From positions 4,715,001-4,779,000 of the forward strand of contig NZ_CP044310.1 of NCBI RefSeq assembly GCF_009664365.1: a DNA stretch of 64,000 nucleotides, in the 5' to 3' direction. Position 1 is the first letter of the stretch; each line of letters begins with the position of its first letter. The position numbers and the translations under genes were made by a program. Positions 43,008 to 52,999 of this stretch are shown here, in pieces. The stretch comes from Paenibacillus xylanilyticus (GTDB lineage Bacteria > Bacillota > Bacilli > Paenibacillales > Paenibacillaceae). The notes beneath the pieces were generated by a model. It saw only the letters and a program-made list of their open reading frames with translations. It ran no database searches and was not told where the DNA came from.

Positions 43008-44255
43008 TTACCCTGATATAAGCGTTGTCGTCTGCGTTTCAAAACGATTTTTTGCAAGATGAAGCGCCTTATCCTTCTCACCATGATCCATATAGTACTG
43101 AAACAATATTTCTTCATAACGCTCAGCGAGATACTTTGAACCCAGTTCACGATAATAAGGAAGTACTCTTTCTTCTATCATCTGATAATATGCCTTCTCC
43201 TGGCCTTGTAAAATAACACATTGGAGTTCCAGTTCCATATAGCTCGCATCTTCCACAAGATCAGATCTACGCAGCGCTTCCAGAGATAGATCCAGCAGTT
43301 TATTTGCAGGCATGAGACTTCCCAGTCTACTCGTTTCTATGTAATTATTGAGTACCATCAGGTATAACGGCTGCTCTTCCGGAATGATATCAAGCGCTTC
43401 CCTGTACCAGTAGGCTGCATCTTCATATTGGTTTCTCCGGTTATATTCATAACCAAGATTGTTCAGCAGCTTGGCTTTCCGGTCAGGAAGACCGCAATCA
43501 TCACAGATGCGAATCAGATTCTCATATCTGCGTTTGGTTTCCGGAAAATCATGATATTCACGAGAGTTGAGCTGAACAAGCATGATGGTTTCGGTATCAA
43601 TGATTCGTACCATATTGAGCGTTTTGCGAAAATGCTGAATAGCCTTCTCCGCATAGTAGTAAGACGTGATATTCGAGTATATTGAGTGATATGCCAGAGA
43701 CAGATGATAAAAATATTCATGGTTCGTATACTTGGATTGGTCTATCGAAGTTAATGTTTGGATGGATTTCGCATAATGTCCCGTGAGGAAATAATAGATC
43801 CCCATCAAATGGTGGTAAAAATAATACTCATACGAATGCTTCAGTTCATCCGGAATCTCGACTTTGTCTATATGCCTTTCGGCCTCATCTATATTATTCA
43901 TAAACAAGTAAAATCGAATCCGCAGCAAGTCACAGGATAATCGCAGATCAGGTATACCTGTCAATGGTTCTTCTTCCAGCTTGTCTTTGAGGCGAATTGC
44001 CTCCGCCGTTCTCTGCATAATAATGGCCTCTTGCCATGTATCCAGCAGCTCTTTCATTTGATGGTATCTTGTTACTTCCCTTACCATATCAATGTGCAGT
44101 CGCTCACAGAGCATATCCATAATTTCCTGTGAATACTCTGTCATGCCCCGCTCAATTTTGCTCAGATGTGTGACTGAACAGATCCCTTTCACCAGTTCTC
44201 CTTGAGTTCGTCTTTTTTTCTCCCGGTAAAATTTAATAATCTTCCCTTCAATCAT
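43008..44255 (-). CDS. RRNPP-type (NprR/PlcR-like) regulator with HTH and TPR repeats
   Basis: A ~415-residue regulator. The N-terminal XRE helix-turn-helix covers about residues 1-65 (IIKFYREKKRRTQGELVKGI, THLSKIERG). At least eight TPR-like helical repeats follow (RKAKLLNNLGYEYNRRNQYEDA, AAYWYREALDIIPEEQPLYL). This is the architecture of cytoplasmic peptide-sensing regulators such as NprR, which in Bacillus controls a protease next door. I found no obvious cognate pro-peptide gene in the flanking intergenic DNA. ATG 44255 follows GAGGTG. It is transcribed in the same direction as the surface subtilase, after a terminator. Confidence 0.8.
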   Translation of the reverse strand: MIEGKIIKFYREKKRRTQGELVKGICSVTHLSKIERGMTEYSQEIMDMLCERLHIDMVREVTRYHQMKELLDTWQEAIIMQRTAEAIRLKDKLEEEPLTGIPDLRLSCDLLRIRFYLFMNNIDEAERHIDKVEIPDELKHSYEYYFYHHLMGIYYFLTGHYAKSIQTLTSIDQSKYTNHEYFYHLSLAYHSIYSNITSYYYAEKAIQHFRKTLNMVRIIDTETIMLVQLNSREYHDFPETKRRYENLIRICDDCGLPDRKAKLLNNLGYEYNRRNQYEDAAYWYREALDIIPEEQPLYLMVLNNYIETSRLGSLMPANKLLDLSLEALRRSDLVEDASYMELELQCVILQGQEKAYYQMIEERVLPYYRELGSKYLAERYEEILFQYYMDHGEKDKALHLAKNRFETQTTTLISG

Positions 44256-44283
44256 CACTACACCTCTTTTTGTCCTTCGTTTT

Positions 44284-44301
44284 ATCCCTAATTATAGGGA
44301 T
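44284..44301 (-). promoter_or_regulatory. Palindrome with embedded -10 before the RRNPP regulator
   Basis: Arms ATCCCTA and TAGGGAT with a four-base centre. Read on the minus strand it contains TATAAT (44291-44296). No good -35 is seen, so the promoter is probably regulated, possibly by the gene's own product. Confidence 0.5.
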
Positions 44302-44384
44302 CGAATGAGGACTCTACCAGCATATATTATACGCCAAGGTCATTGCGATCGAGTTTCCGAGGATCATGTAAGGTATCATCATAC

Positions 44385-44419
44385 AGAAAAAGAGGCCCGC
44401 TAAAGGGACCTCTTTTTCT
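44385..44419. terminator. Terminator after the surface subtilase
   Basis: AGAAAAAGAGG ... CCTCTTTTTCT stem with GCCC/GGGA inside; T runs are present on both strands. It separates the protease from the regulator. Confidence 0.85.
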
Positions 44420-44427
44420 AATATTTC

Positions 44428-47400
44428 TTATTGGATTAGCGAAATTAAATTGTAAATCGTTTGGGCCGTTTCAGCACGAGTTGCACGGGCTTTCGGGTTA
44501 AATTCTCCTTTTGCAGAACCCTTCATTACACCCAGTTCGGAAGCGCTGGCCACAGCTTCCTCTGCCCACGGTGCAATGTCTGCTGCATCTGAATAGCCCG
44601 CAGATGTCTGCTTGGTCTCCAATGATTGGGTTTGATATTCATATGCTCTCATCATGAGCACTGCCATTTCTTGTCTCGAGATGGTTTCGGTCGGAGCGAA
44701 CTTATCTTTGGCTATTCCTTGAATCAAGCCTGCTTGATATGCTGCAGCAATGCTCTCTACATACCAGGCATCCTCACTCACATCGCCGAATGGTAATTCG
44801 TTTCCTTTGGCCTGTAAACCAAGGGTTCTTACAATCAAAGCGGCAAATTCAGCACGAGTTGTCTGACCCTGAGGATCAAATGCAGTCTCTGTCTTGCCTG
44901 TCAGCACATGCTTGGCTGCAAGAGATTTGATGGCTTCACTTGCCCAATGCGTCGGAGTCACGTCTTCAAACGCTTTGTCGTAAGCAAACGTTCCAAACGT
45001 CCCCAAATGCGACAGGTGGGAGGTCACGGTACCCTTTTGTCTATCTACATCCCCGCCAACATAGGTCCAGTTGTCCTTCGATGAAGATTCATTGTACATT
45101 CCGATCAGGTTGCTATTGAGATTCTTGTCGTAATGAAGTGTCAACGCAATATCTTCCGGAAGCGTGGACAAGGATAACTTTTCACCGGAAGCCTCCAGGT
45201 AAAGTTCGAATTCGTAAGCAGCACCTGCCATTGTCCATGTCAGACCTTGTTTCGCGGCTGGCACGTTCACGTCTTTTTCTTTTATTTCCAGCATAATCTT
45301 GCCACCAGCAGCACCAGGGCCTCCTTTGGTTTGCAGTTCTTTGAATACGCCAGAAGGAATTGCGAGTGATAGTAAACCTTGCTGAGATAGTGTAAGTGTA
45401 TTAGAACCTAACAAGTCTCCAGCATTAACAGGCAGCTCAATCTTTTGCCCAACCGTCATCGCCACAGTCGCTGTACCGTTTTTCACAGCTTTCAGATCCT
45501 TTTCCGTGATGACCTGATTTTGGCTCAGTTCTGACTCTGGCGTCGGTGCAGGTGTAGGGGCCGGTGCAGGCGCTGCCCCAGATCCTCCGCCACCACCATG
45601 ATTACCGGAACCGCCACCGTTATTTCCGGAACCACCATTGTTCATTTCCTGAATCTTGTTCAGGAAGTATCCCAAGTCTTTTTCACCAATTTGCATGACA
45701 GGCTTCTGGGTGGAATAGTTAGCCGTTTTTCCAAAGTTATTCGTAATGTAATTTACTTCGGCGTCTCCTACATAGCCATCCTGGTCAATATCGGCGATTT
45801 CATCCGAAGTATGATAATGTTCCGTTACAAGTTCCATATCATAGATATCGATGACTCCATCTCCATTGATATCACCTGCATACGTAAAGTCAGACGAATT
45901 CAGTTGATTGATGCCATAATATTCGCCATTAATATTCCTGCTCAGAACTACCGCCAGCTTGGAAGGTAAATGACCGGGAACTCGTGTGTAGATCGTCGTC
46001 ATTTCACCTGTTGCAGGAATGCCATCGATGAGGAATTCACCGTGTTTTTGCAGCGTCCCCTCATATTTCTCTCCGGAAGCCGTCTCCGCATAAATTTCAA
46101 TGCCCATTGCCGAATAGTCATTTGCAAAATCCAGATACTCTCCATTGACCATAAAAGCTTCGGGACGTACATAACCATATGTTCTTGAAGATTTGGAGAT
46201 CACTTCATAGCTGTCTGTGTTAAACGCGGTTAATGTCAACTTCTCTTCGTTCTCATTCATGCCAACCGTAGTGTATTTCACTTCAAGCAATGGAATGTCG
46301 TTTTTCTTTAAATAAAATTCATCCTTGGGTACATCAAAGATAACCTGGAACAAATCAAGATCACCTGTGATTCCTTCAAAGGACCCACCTGAGATGGATG
46401 CCTCAAAGCTGATTTCTCTTGCGCTCACGACAGGATCACTGAACTTCACTTCAGCACCTGTGGCATCCAGTAATGCCTGCAGCTCAGGCGTTGGCTCAAT
46501 CCGGTTGAATTGTTTATAGTCATACATGGATTCCAGGATAAACGAAATACCGTTTAACTTCTCCACATTGTTCAATTGAATAGTCTGGGTAATCGTATCT
46601 CCTTTACGGACTTGTTCTTTGTCATATTTACTGGTCACATAAGGTTTGCCTTCGGAAATAAAGCCATAGCGGTGGTCCTTGACGGGATTGGCCGCTGTAC
46701 CCACATCCATTCCAAAGAGGCGAAGTTCATAACCATTATCATATTCTTCCTTGGTAATCCCAAAAGAGATGTTTCCTTCTTTGGAAACAGGTAACTCACC
46801 TGAATAGAACGGACTGCTATTCTCGTAGAAAACGATACGATTGGAAGATTGATCATACGCCGTAATTCCATTATCAACAAAGGTTTGCACTGTTGAATCG
46901 ATAGCTGTGCCATCATACCAGACGCCAAGTCCAGCTTCTCTTTCCGTCAACATACTATCATTGAGCTCGTATACACCAGGCTCTATACCCAGGTCAATCT
47001 CAGGGGCTGTGTTGTCCACAACGACCAATGTTTCGTAAGAATACTGCCTGGATTCAGAATCCGTCCCAATGATTTCAAGGGTGTAGCTGCCCTCAGGGAC
47101 AAATCGTGCAACGTCGGAGATCTCCCCGTTTTCAATCGGAAATGCGTAACCTTTAAACAAATTCAGGATCGTATATTCTATCCCCGGAAGCATGGACTGC
47201 GAATTCATTGTACCGACAAACCCGATTTCCTTGCCGGTCTCACGATCCTTCAGTAACACATCCACAGAATCAAGGGGACTACCCAAAAGAATGGTACTCA
47301 TGGTTATCCGGTTCAGGAACTGATGGAATGGGGTATCGTTGGTAACGGATGGCGGAATCAACTCGACCGAAGTAATACCCTTCTCGCTAATGCGGATGGC

Positions 47401-50126
47401 GAAAGGGATCTGAATATGATCCGCGATATTTTCCGTATCCAGATATACATATCCTTCGTAACGACCGCTTGGCGTGCCCTGTGGTACATCAACAGAGACA
47501 GTCACCTCTTCCGTACTTCCCCCATTTACTGTAATGGATTCCGGAAGCCGAACATCTAAATTCATATCGTTCAACAGCTTGCTGGAAGTCCGATAGGTCT
47601 TCGCACTGTCCCCTTTATTCTCGATCTTAACGATTCGACTGTCCGACAGGATTTCCCCGCCTTCATCTTCCAGGTATGCACTGTCAAATACGATTGAACC
47701 TGTAATCTCGTCGATCAGGATGGATTCCTCATTCGAAATATGAATGGTTTTGTCCTGAACTTTGGCAAATACGGATGTGTGGACTGCACGGTAAGGATCT
47801 ACACGGCCTGCACCCACTTCGTATACGGAATAATTGCCGTTCAGATCTACCGCCGTATTCATTAGCGCTGTCTTCACATCAAAAGGCGTATAATCCACGT
47901 GTTCCTGCAGCATAAGCGCAGCAATTCCTGCCATATGCGGCGTTGCCATGGAAGTACCCGAAATTCGTGCGTATGCAATATCATAATTCTCTCCGGCATG
48001 ATCATTCACAAATACGGGGTATGTCGAAAATATAGCTACACCAGGAGCTACGATATCCGGTTTGATATCATTGTTGACTGCAGCTGGACCACGGGAACTG
48101 AAATCAGCCAGTTTGTTCCCCTCTGTAACGGTTTGGCCTGTTGCGCCAAAGGTAACCGTCACGCCGTTTGCATCCTTTAGCTTTTCTCCAAGCTCTTTTT
48201 CCATTTGGAATGTCGGAATATATCCGTTCATTTCACCCAAATAGTTGGGGATGGTTCCTTCCACGTTATTGTAAATTAACGCAGCTGCCGCTCCTGCTTT
48301 TCTTGCATTGACAATTTTGGCGTCCAGCGCAATCTCGCCTCGAGCGATCAGGGCCACTTTGCCTTGAACATCAATACCTTCAAAGTCAGTAACGTTCCCA
48401 AGACCTGCATACACGAGTTCATAGGTTTTACCCTCAAGTGTGTTCAGATCGTCCGCAAAATCCTTCCCAAACAAAGGCAGCTCCTTGGTATACGTTGGAG
48501 CAGGTGTTTCTTCCGCGGCTGTTGGTACCTCTGCATCGGCTTCAGGTGCAGCTTCTTCTGCGGCTGCCGGCATCTCTGCATCTGCCTCAGGTGCAGCTTC
48601 TTCTGCGGCTGCCGGCACCTCTGGATCTGCCTCAGGTGCAGCTTCTTCTGCGGCTGCTGGCATCTCTGCATCTGCCTCAGGTGCAGCTTCTTCTGCGGCT
48701 GCCGGCACCTCTGGATCTGCCTCAGGTGCAGCTTCTTCTGCGGCTGCTGGCACCTCCGGATCGGCTTCAGGTGCAGTTTCTTCTGCTGCCTCTTCCTCAT
48801 TTGAATTATTGTATACATCCATGGTCACGGTAACGGTTGGAATGGTCAAAGGGACATCGGAAGCCCCCACCGTAATAGCCAGCGCACTGGCTCCCGGTGT
48901 GCCTAGTGTACCCTCGCTTGGCCCATCGTTACCTGCTGCAACCAAACTCACGACGCCCTGCAGCATCGCATTATTCAGTGCAATGGACGAAGGGTCCAAC
49001 GGATCATTCGTTGCAGCACCCAGAGATAGATTGATCACATCAATATCATCTTGAATAGCCTTGTCAATCCCGGCAATAATGCCGCTCATCTCACCACTTC
49101 CGCCAGGACCGAGTACACGGTATACATACAAATCCACGTCTGGCGCTACCCCTTTTACGGCATACCCTACATTATTTTTCGCCTGTCCTGCGATAGTTCC
49201 CGATACGTGGGTTCCGTGAGAGGTATAGTAGTCTTCTGCGGGTACTCCCAGCTCCTTATAACCTGAATTTTCCCAATCGGCGTAAGTTGTCTCCATCGGG
49301 TCAGCATCGTTATCGACGAAATCCCAACCTTTGACCGTAGCCGGATCCACTTGTTTGGGATCTTCTCCGTCATGGGCTCGATACCCCTTATATGCCCCGT
49401 TAAATCCGGATGATGATAATCAATTCCCGTATCCAGTACGCCGACCTTAACTCCCTTGCCTGTAATGCCCTCTTCGTGAAGTGTGTCGATCCCCAGGTAC
49501 GGCACACTATCAGCCATCCGGGGCTGCATTCCGGCTTCGGATGCAAATTCACTCTGCGTGTCTGCCTCCGGCAGATCAAGAGTCACTTCCTGATCAGCCC
49601 ATACTTTTTTCACTACACCGGATTCCATTAGATCTTCTATTGCAACACCAGGAATCGTTAGAGCTACACCATTTAGCGCAGTATCATACTCCTGAGTAAT
49701 CTGAATTGCGGAAGCATCATAAGACAGGCTTCTCTTCTGCTGAAGAGATTTAATATGCTGTTTGAATTGCTGATGGTTTTGTTTTACTCTGCTTGCAGCT
49801 GTAAGCTCTGATAATTTCTCATTGTTCAGAGCAGCCCGTTTCAAAGCCACTACAGCGGGTTCGCTTTTAAATTGAACAATCACGTTAACCGACTCTTCAC
49901 TCTTCGTATTCACCCTGGAGTCAATGACTTCCCCATCCATGATTTGAAGCTGAATTAAAGCTAGTCTCTCTTCCGGTGTCAGAGATTGCAGAATAGATTT
50001 AGCGCTTGCACTCTGCTCTAGAGGACCATAAGAGGGTGCTGCGTAAGCAGGCATAGAGAACATGGAGGACAACATGACTCCTGCCGCTATAAGACCGGAT
50101 AACCATCGGGTTGATTTTCGTTTCAT
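44428..50126 (-). pseudogene. Giant SLH-anchored S8 subtilisin-like protease, frameshifted
   Basis: Read as one gene with a single missing base, this encodes about 1,899 residues. Domains in order: signal peptide (1-29); I9-like propeptide; subtilase domain with Asp232 (VGVLDTGID), His307 (SHGTHVSGT) and Ser726 (SGTSMATPHMAG); six 15-residue acidic repeats (about 449-538); a PA domain (about 545-665). Then Fn3-like beta domains, a cohesin-like module (about 1174-1276) and dockerin-like calcium repeats (DINGDGVIDIYD, about 1416-1465). A Gly/Pro linker and three SLH repeats (about 1717-1899) close it. The frame shifts in GGGG at 49397-49400, ten residues after Asp232. One more G restores the frame (5,700 bases). 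As written, only a 319-residue fragment would be secreted. Confidence 0.85.
48515..48784 (-). repeat. Six tandem 45-bp repeats inside the subtilase gene
   Basis: Units start at 48515, 48560, 48605, 48650, 48695 and 48740. Each encodes a version of AEEAAPEADPEVPAA, with the middle alternating between DPEV and DAEM. The inner units are nearly identical at DNA level, so copy number could vary by slippage. Confidence 0.95.
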
Positions 50127-50162
50127 TTCATACCTCCTGCGGTAATAGATTAGGATTATCGT

Positions 50163-50181
50163 ATTCCGCAGTGTATGGAAT
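50163..50181. promoter_or_regulatory. Inverted repeat upstream of the subtilase gene
   Basis: ATTCC-N9-GGAAT lies about 40 bases before the protease ATG, in a region where a promoter is expected. It could be a regulator site; no firm -35/-10 pair was found. The rest of 50182-50450 is AT-rich, with no gene I can support. Confidence 0.3.
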
Positions 50182-50452
50182 GTAAATTGGGGTAATTGAG
50201 TATGTTAATAGACTGAATGCTTGTGATATTCTTCTAAAATATTTACATATAAATAGACCGAATTATCTAATTTAGCCAGTTTTAATTTACAAAACCAGGA
50301 CTTCACCCTTTTATTTACTACGGGATTAAACAATCAAGTATCTCTAGACCTAAAAACACTTTCGAAAATGAAGCGTATTTTTAATAACAATTTACTTTTT
50401 ATGCTATTTTTCATTGGATTCAATATCAAAATACACAAAAAGAAATGTAAAA

Positions 50453-50496
50453 AAGCTCACATCATTGTTCTAAATAGAACGGTACATGTGAGCTTC
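50453..50496 (-). terminator. Hairpin with an inner stem, terminator-like
   Basis: AAGCTCACAT ... ATGTGAGCTT enclose TTCTAAATAGAA; the minus strand continues with TTTTTTACATTT. No gene ends just upstream on that strand, so its owner is unclear. Confidence 0.5.
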
Positions 50497-50550
50497 CTTG
50501 ACTTAATATATTCAAATTTTTCCACTACTAATATTTTGAACATTGAAAAA

Positions 50551-50586
50551 TAAGCCAGACCTCCCTTTTCATAGGGCCTGGCTTAT
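50551..50586. terminator. Terminator of the Ser/Thr kinase gene
   Basis: ATAAGCCAG ... CTGGCTTAT stem with inner ACC/GGG pairs; T-rich on the minus strand. It lies 56 bases past the kinase stop. Confidence 0.7.
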
Positions 50587-50641
50587 TTATGCATTTTCGT
50601 TTACATTTCAAAGATTAAGACAGGGATCATAATAGGCGCAA

Positions 50642-51631
50642 TCATGCCGTTTCATGCTTTTTGCCCGTTTCCAGGTTATAGACTTGCGTATGTTCATTCT
50701 CTGCGAGTGTCCATTCCAACGTGCCTGGTTTGCGCAATTTCCACATGAGGGCCTGAACCCGCAAAGATCTTCTCACCCAGGCGAGCGAAGCACAGCGTTT
50801 CTCGGAGCGGACCGTCAGTCCCCAGTGAATGACACGGGCAAGCCATGGATTCACATAGGTATTGTGGCTGCGAACAGATGGCAATTCATCCTGGAACAGC
50901 CGCTTTTTCACGTCCAAAGGAGGCTGCCCACATGTCCAATAGTGAAGAAGAGCTGACAGACTATAGATGTCTGACATCGGCCCCTGACTGGATTTCTCGG
51001 AATAGAATTCAAGCGGTGAATATCCGGAAGATGTGAAAATGGCCTGTTTATCCCCAGATTGCATCGGCCAGCGAGCAGCCGAACCGAAATCCAGCAGCAT
51101 CGGCGTTCCGTCCTCCATAATCATAATGTTGGAAGGCTTCACATCCCGGTGAATAATTCCCTGTTTATGAATGTAATCCAGCGTATCCACCAGAGGCAGC
51201 AGTGTCCCTTGAATAAATGCAGGGTCCAGGGCATGGTCATTTTCTTGCAAATACTCGTTCAGCATCATCCCGCTGCAGTATTCGGTAATCAGATACCCTG
51301 TATCGTTTTCTTCAAAATGGTCTATGTACGTAATGATATGAGGATGACTCAGGCCGGATAACAATTCGCCTTCGACCAGGAAGGAAGCAAGCAGCTCCTG
51401 ATACTGCCCGCCAAAACCGCGCGAAGAACAGTACACTCCCCGCTTGTCTGATTGCCGCGAAGCCAGTCTCTGCGGGAAAAATTCCTTAATGGCGACCTTC
51501 GCTCCTGTATTTTTGTCTCTACCTGCATATACAATAGCCAGCTCGCTGCTGGCAAGTACCTGTCTCACCTGATATGTATCGTTTAGAATGACATTGCGCT
51601 GCAGTGCCACTTTGTAATTGTCTTTTCTCAT
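50642..51631 (-). CDS. Hanks-type serine/threonine protein kinase
   Basis: A ~329-residue soluble kinase. A Gly-poor P-loop region leads into VAIKEF (ATP-binding Lys). The catalytic loop is GIIHRDVKPSNIMI, the metal loop LLDFGSAAR, and an activation-segment APE-like SPLEFY follows. It has no PASTA, membrane or sensor domain and ends soon after the kinase lobe in a basic helical tail (ASLAWVRRSLRVQALMWKL). No phosphatase gene is nearby. The ATG at 51631 follows AGAGGG. Targets are unknown. Confidence 0.88.
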   Translation of the reverse strand: MRKDNYKVALQRNVILNDTYQVRQVLASSELAIVYAGRDKNTGAKVAIKEFFPQRLASRQSDKRGVYCSSRGFGGQYQELLASFLVEGELLSGLSHPHIITYIDHFEENDTGYLITEYCSGMMLNEYLQENDHALDPAFIQGTLLPLVDTLDYIHKQGIIHRDVKPSNIMIMEDGTPMLLDFGSAARWPMQSGDKQAIFTSSGYSPLEFYSEKSSQGPMSDIYSLSALLHYWTCGQPPLDVKKRLFQDELPSVRSHNTYVNPWLARVIHWGLTVRSEKRCASLAWVRRSLRVQALMWKLRKPGTLEWTLAENEHTQVYNLETGKKHETA

Positions 51632-51928
51632 AACAGACCCTCTTTTCAACCTTGTCGATCGGAAGACTTGCCGCATGTTGCATTACTCTGTCTTAATCAG
51701 CAGACGTTTCATCGCCAACCATCTATATAAACCAATCATATCAATTTGAAACACATTTATGTGGAAATAATAAAATAAATTACGATACCTACTCTATACT
51801 AGTCTATACCTGATAGAATTACAAAAGCTTAGGTAAGTCATAAACTACTTATCTCATACTGTTATCGACAGACGGGGCGGATTTGGTTAATAGACTTGAA
51901 TCCTCTGATCCGCCCTGCCTAGGCTATA

Positions 51929-52798
51929 TTAATAGTTTTGTTGTAAAAACTTGCGAATCTCCTCGTTCATCTGAATGAGCACATCCTGTGAAGGAAAATG
52001 ACCCGTGTCGTACTTGACGGCCTGTACATTCGGAATAATTTTCTGAGCTCGTTCGATGACCTTATCCCCAGGGAAAAAGACATCCTTCTCTCCGACCAGC
52101 AGCAGCGTTGGCGATGTATAGTTCACCAGCTCTTCCCGTTCCGTAAGCTTAGGGTTATCCTGCTCCATGCTGACGTATTTGAAGATTTTGCCCATAATAT
52201 TTTTATCCATTTCCTTCATGCAGTTGCATGACATGGTGCCTGTAATTTTTTGCAAAGAAGATGGCGAAGAAGTCATCCGGTATTTCACAAGTGGAAGAAC
52301 AATGTCCTGAGCTGTTTTAAATTTCGAACCCACAGCCAGTCCTGCTGGTGATACCAAAACGGAACATGCAATACGCTCCGGAATATAGGTAGCCAGTCTA
52401 AGGATAATTCCACCGCCAAAAGAAGGCCCGATAAACGCACTTTTTTCAATCTTGTAGTGGTCCAGCAAGTCGGAAACCCACAAGGCCAGACTGTCAAACC
52501 TCGCCGAGATTCGTGTCTCTTCACTGTAACCGGGGTGACCGATCGTATCGGGAGCAATAATTCGGTAATCCTTGAATAAGGAAGAAAACCAGGACAACGT
52601 CATTGGATTCACACAGTTTCCGCCTTGGAGAATAAACAGTGGTTTTCCGTCCTCCGGCCCTGTCAGCAATACATGTGTTTGACCAAAACGTGTCTCCACA
52701 TATTCCCGCTCAATGCCCTCGCCCAGATTTGCCAGATAGGCTTCATAATCCTCCAGAATACTGCTCTTGCCTTCTTCACTTCTATAAATGGAACTCAT
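51929..52798 (-). CDS. Alpha/beta-fold hydrolase
   Basis: A 289-residue hydrolase. The oxyanion region is PLFILQGGN, the nucleophile elbow FIGPSFGGGI (Ser in GxSxG), the acid LLVGEKDVFFPGDK and the His DTGHFPSQ. All triad residues are present; the substrate is not evident. AGGAGG lies five bases before the ATG at 52798. The gap to the kinase gene (51632-51928) holds a GGGCGGAT hairpin at 51875-51915 without a T run, and nothing else I can identify. Confidence 0.85.
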   Translation of the reverse strand: MSSIYRSEEGKSSILEDYEAYLANLGEGIEREYVETRFGQTHVLLTGPEDGKPLFILQGGNCVNPMTLSWFSSLFKDYRIIAPDTIGHPGYSEETRISARFDSLALWVSDLLDHYKIEKSAFIGPSFGGGIILRLATYIPERIACSVLVSPAGLAVGSKFKTAQDIVLPLVKYRMTSSPSSLQKITGTMSCNCMKEMDKNIMGKIFKYVSMEQDNPKLTEREELVNYTSPTLLLVGEKDVFFPGDKVIERAQKIIPNVQAVKYDTGHFPSQDVLIQMNEEIRKFLQQNY

Positions 52799-52864
52799 GT
52801 CTGCCTCCTGCAATGTGTACTCTACCCTCTAATTTGACGAAAAAGGGATGGACCAAAAAGATAA

Positions 52865-52893
52865 AGAGGGCCTGCAGATGACAGGCTCCTCCA
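52865..52893 (-). terminator. Terminator of the RNase H gene
   Basis: GAGCCTG ... CAGGCCCTC hairpin followed by TTTATCTTTTT on the minus strand. Confidence 0.65.
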
Positions 52894-52999
52894 TATGTGT
52901 AACTTATCATATTCAGATGATTATAGAATGGAAATTGGAAATTGTAAATATCGTTTCTAATAGACTACATATAATGGAACATACGTACAGAATTTTTGC

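Noticed and set aside
48515..48784. CRISPR array
   Set aside because: The repeats are direct, contiguous, in frame and without unique spacers; they encode protein.
48440..49054. 204-codon Ser/Ala-rich plus-strand frame
   Set aside because: It is the antisense reading of the 45-bp repeats in the subtilase gene; the periodic sequence removes stops in several frames.
50368..50553. 61-codon AT-rich frame on the plus strand
   Set aside because: Lys/Asn/Phe-rich low-complexity translation, no ribosome binding site, and a hairpin runs through its middle.
51874..51915. GGGCGGAT hairpin as a terminator of the alpha/beta hydrolase gene
   Set aside because: The stem is good but no T run follows on the minus strand, so it was not listed as a terminator.
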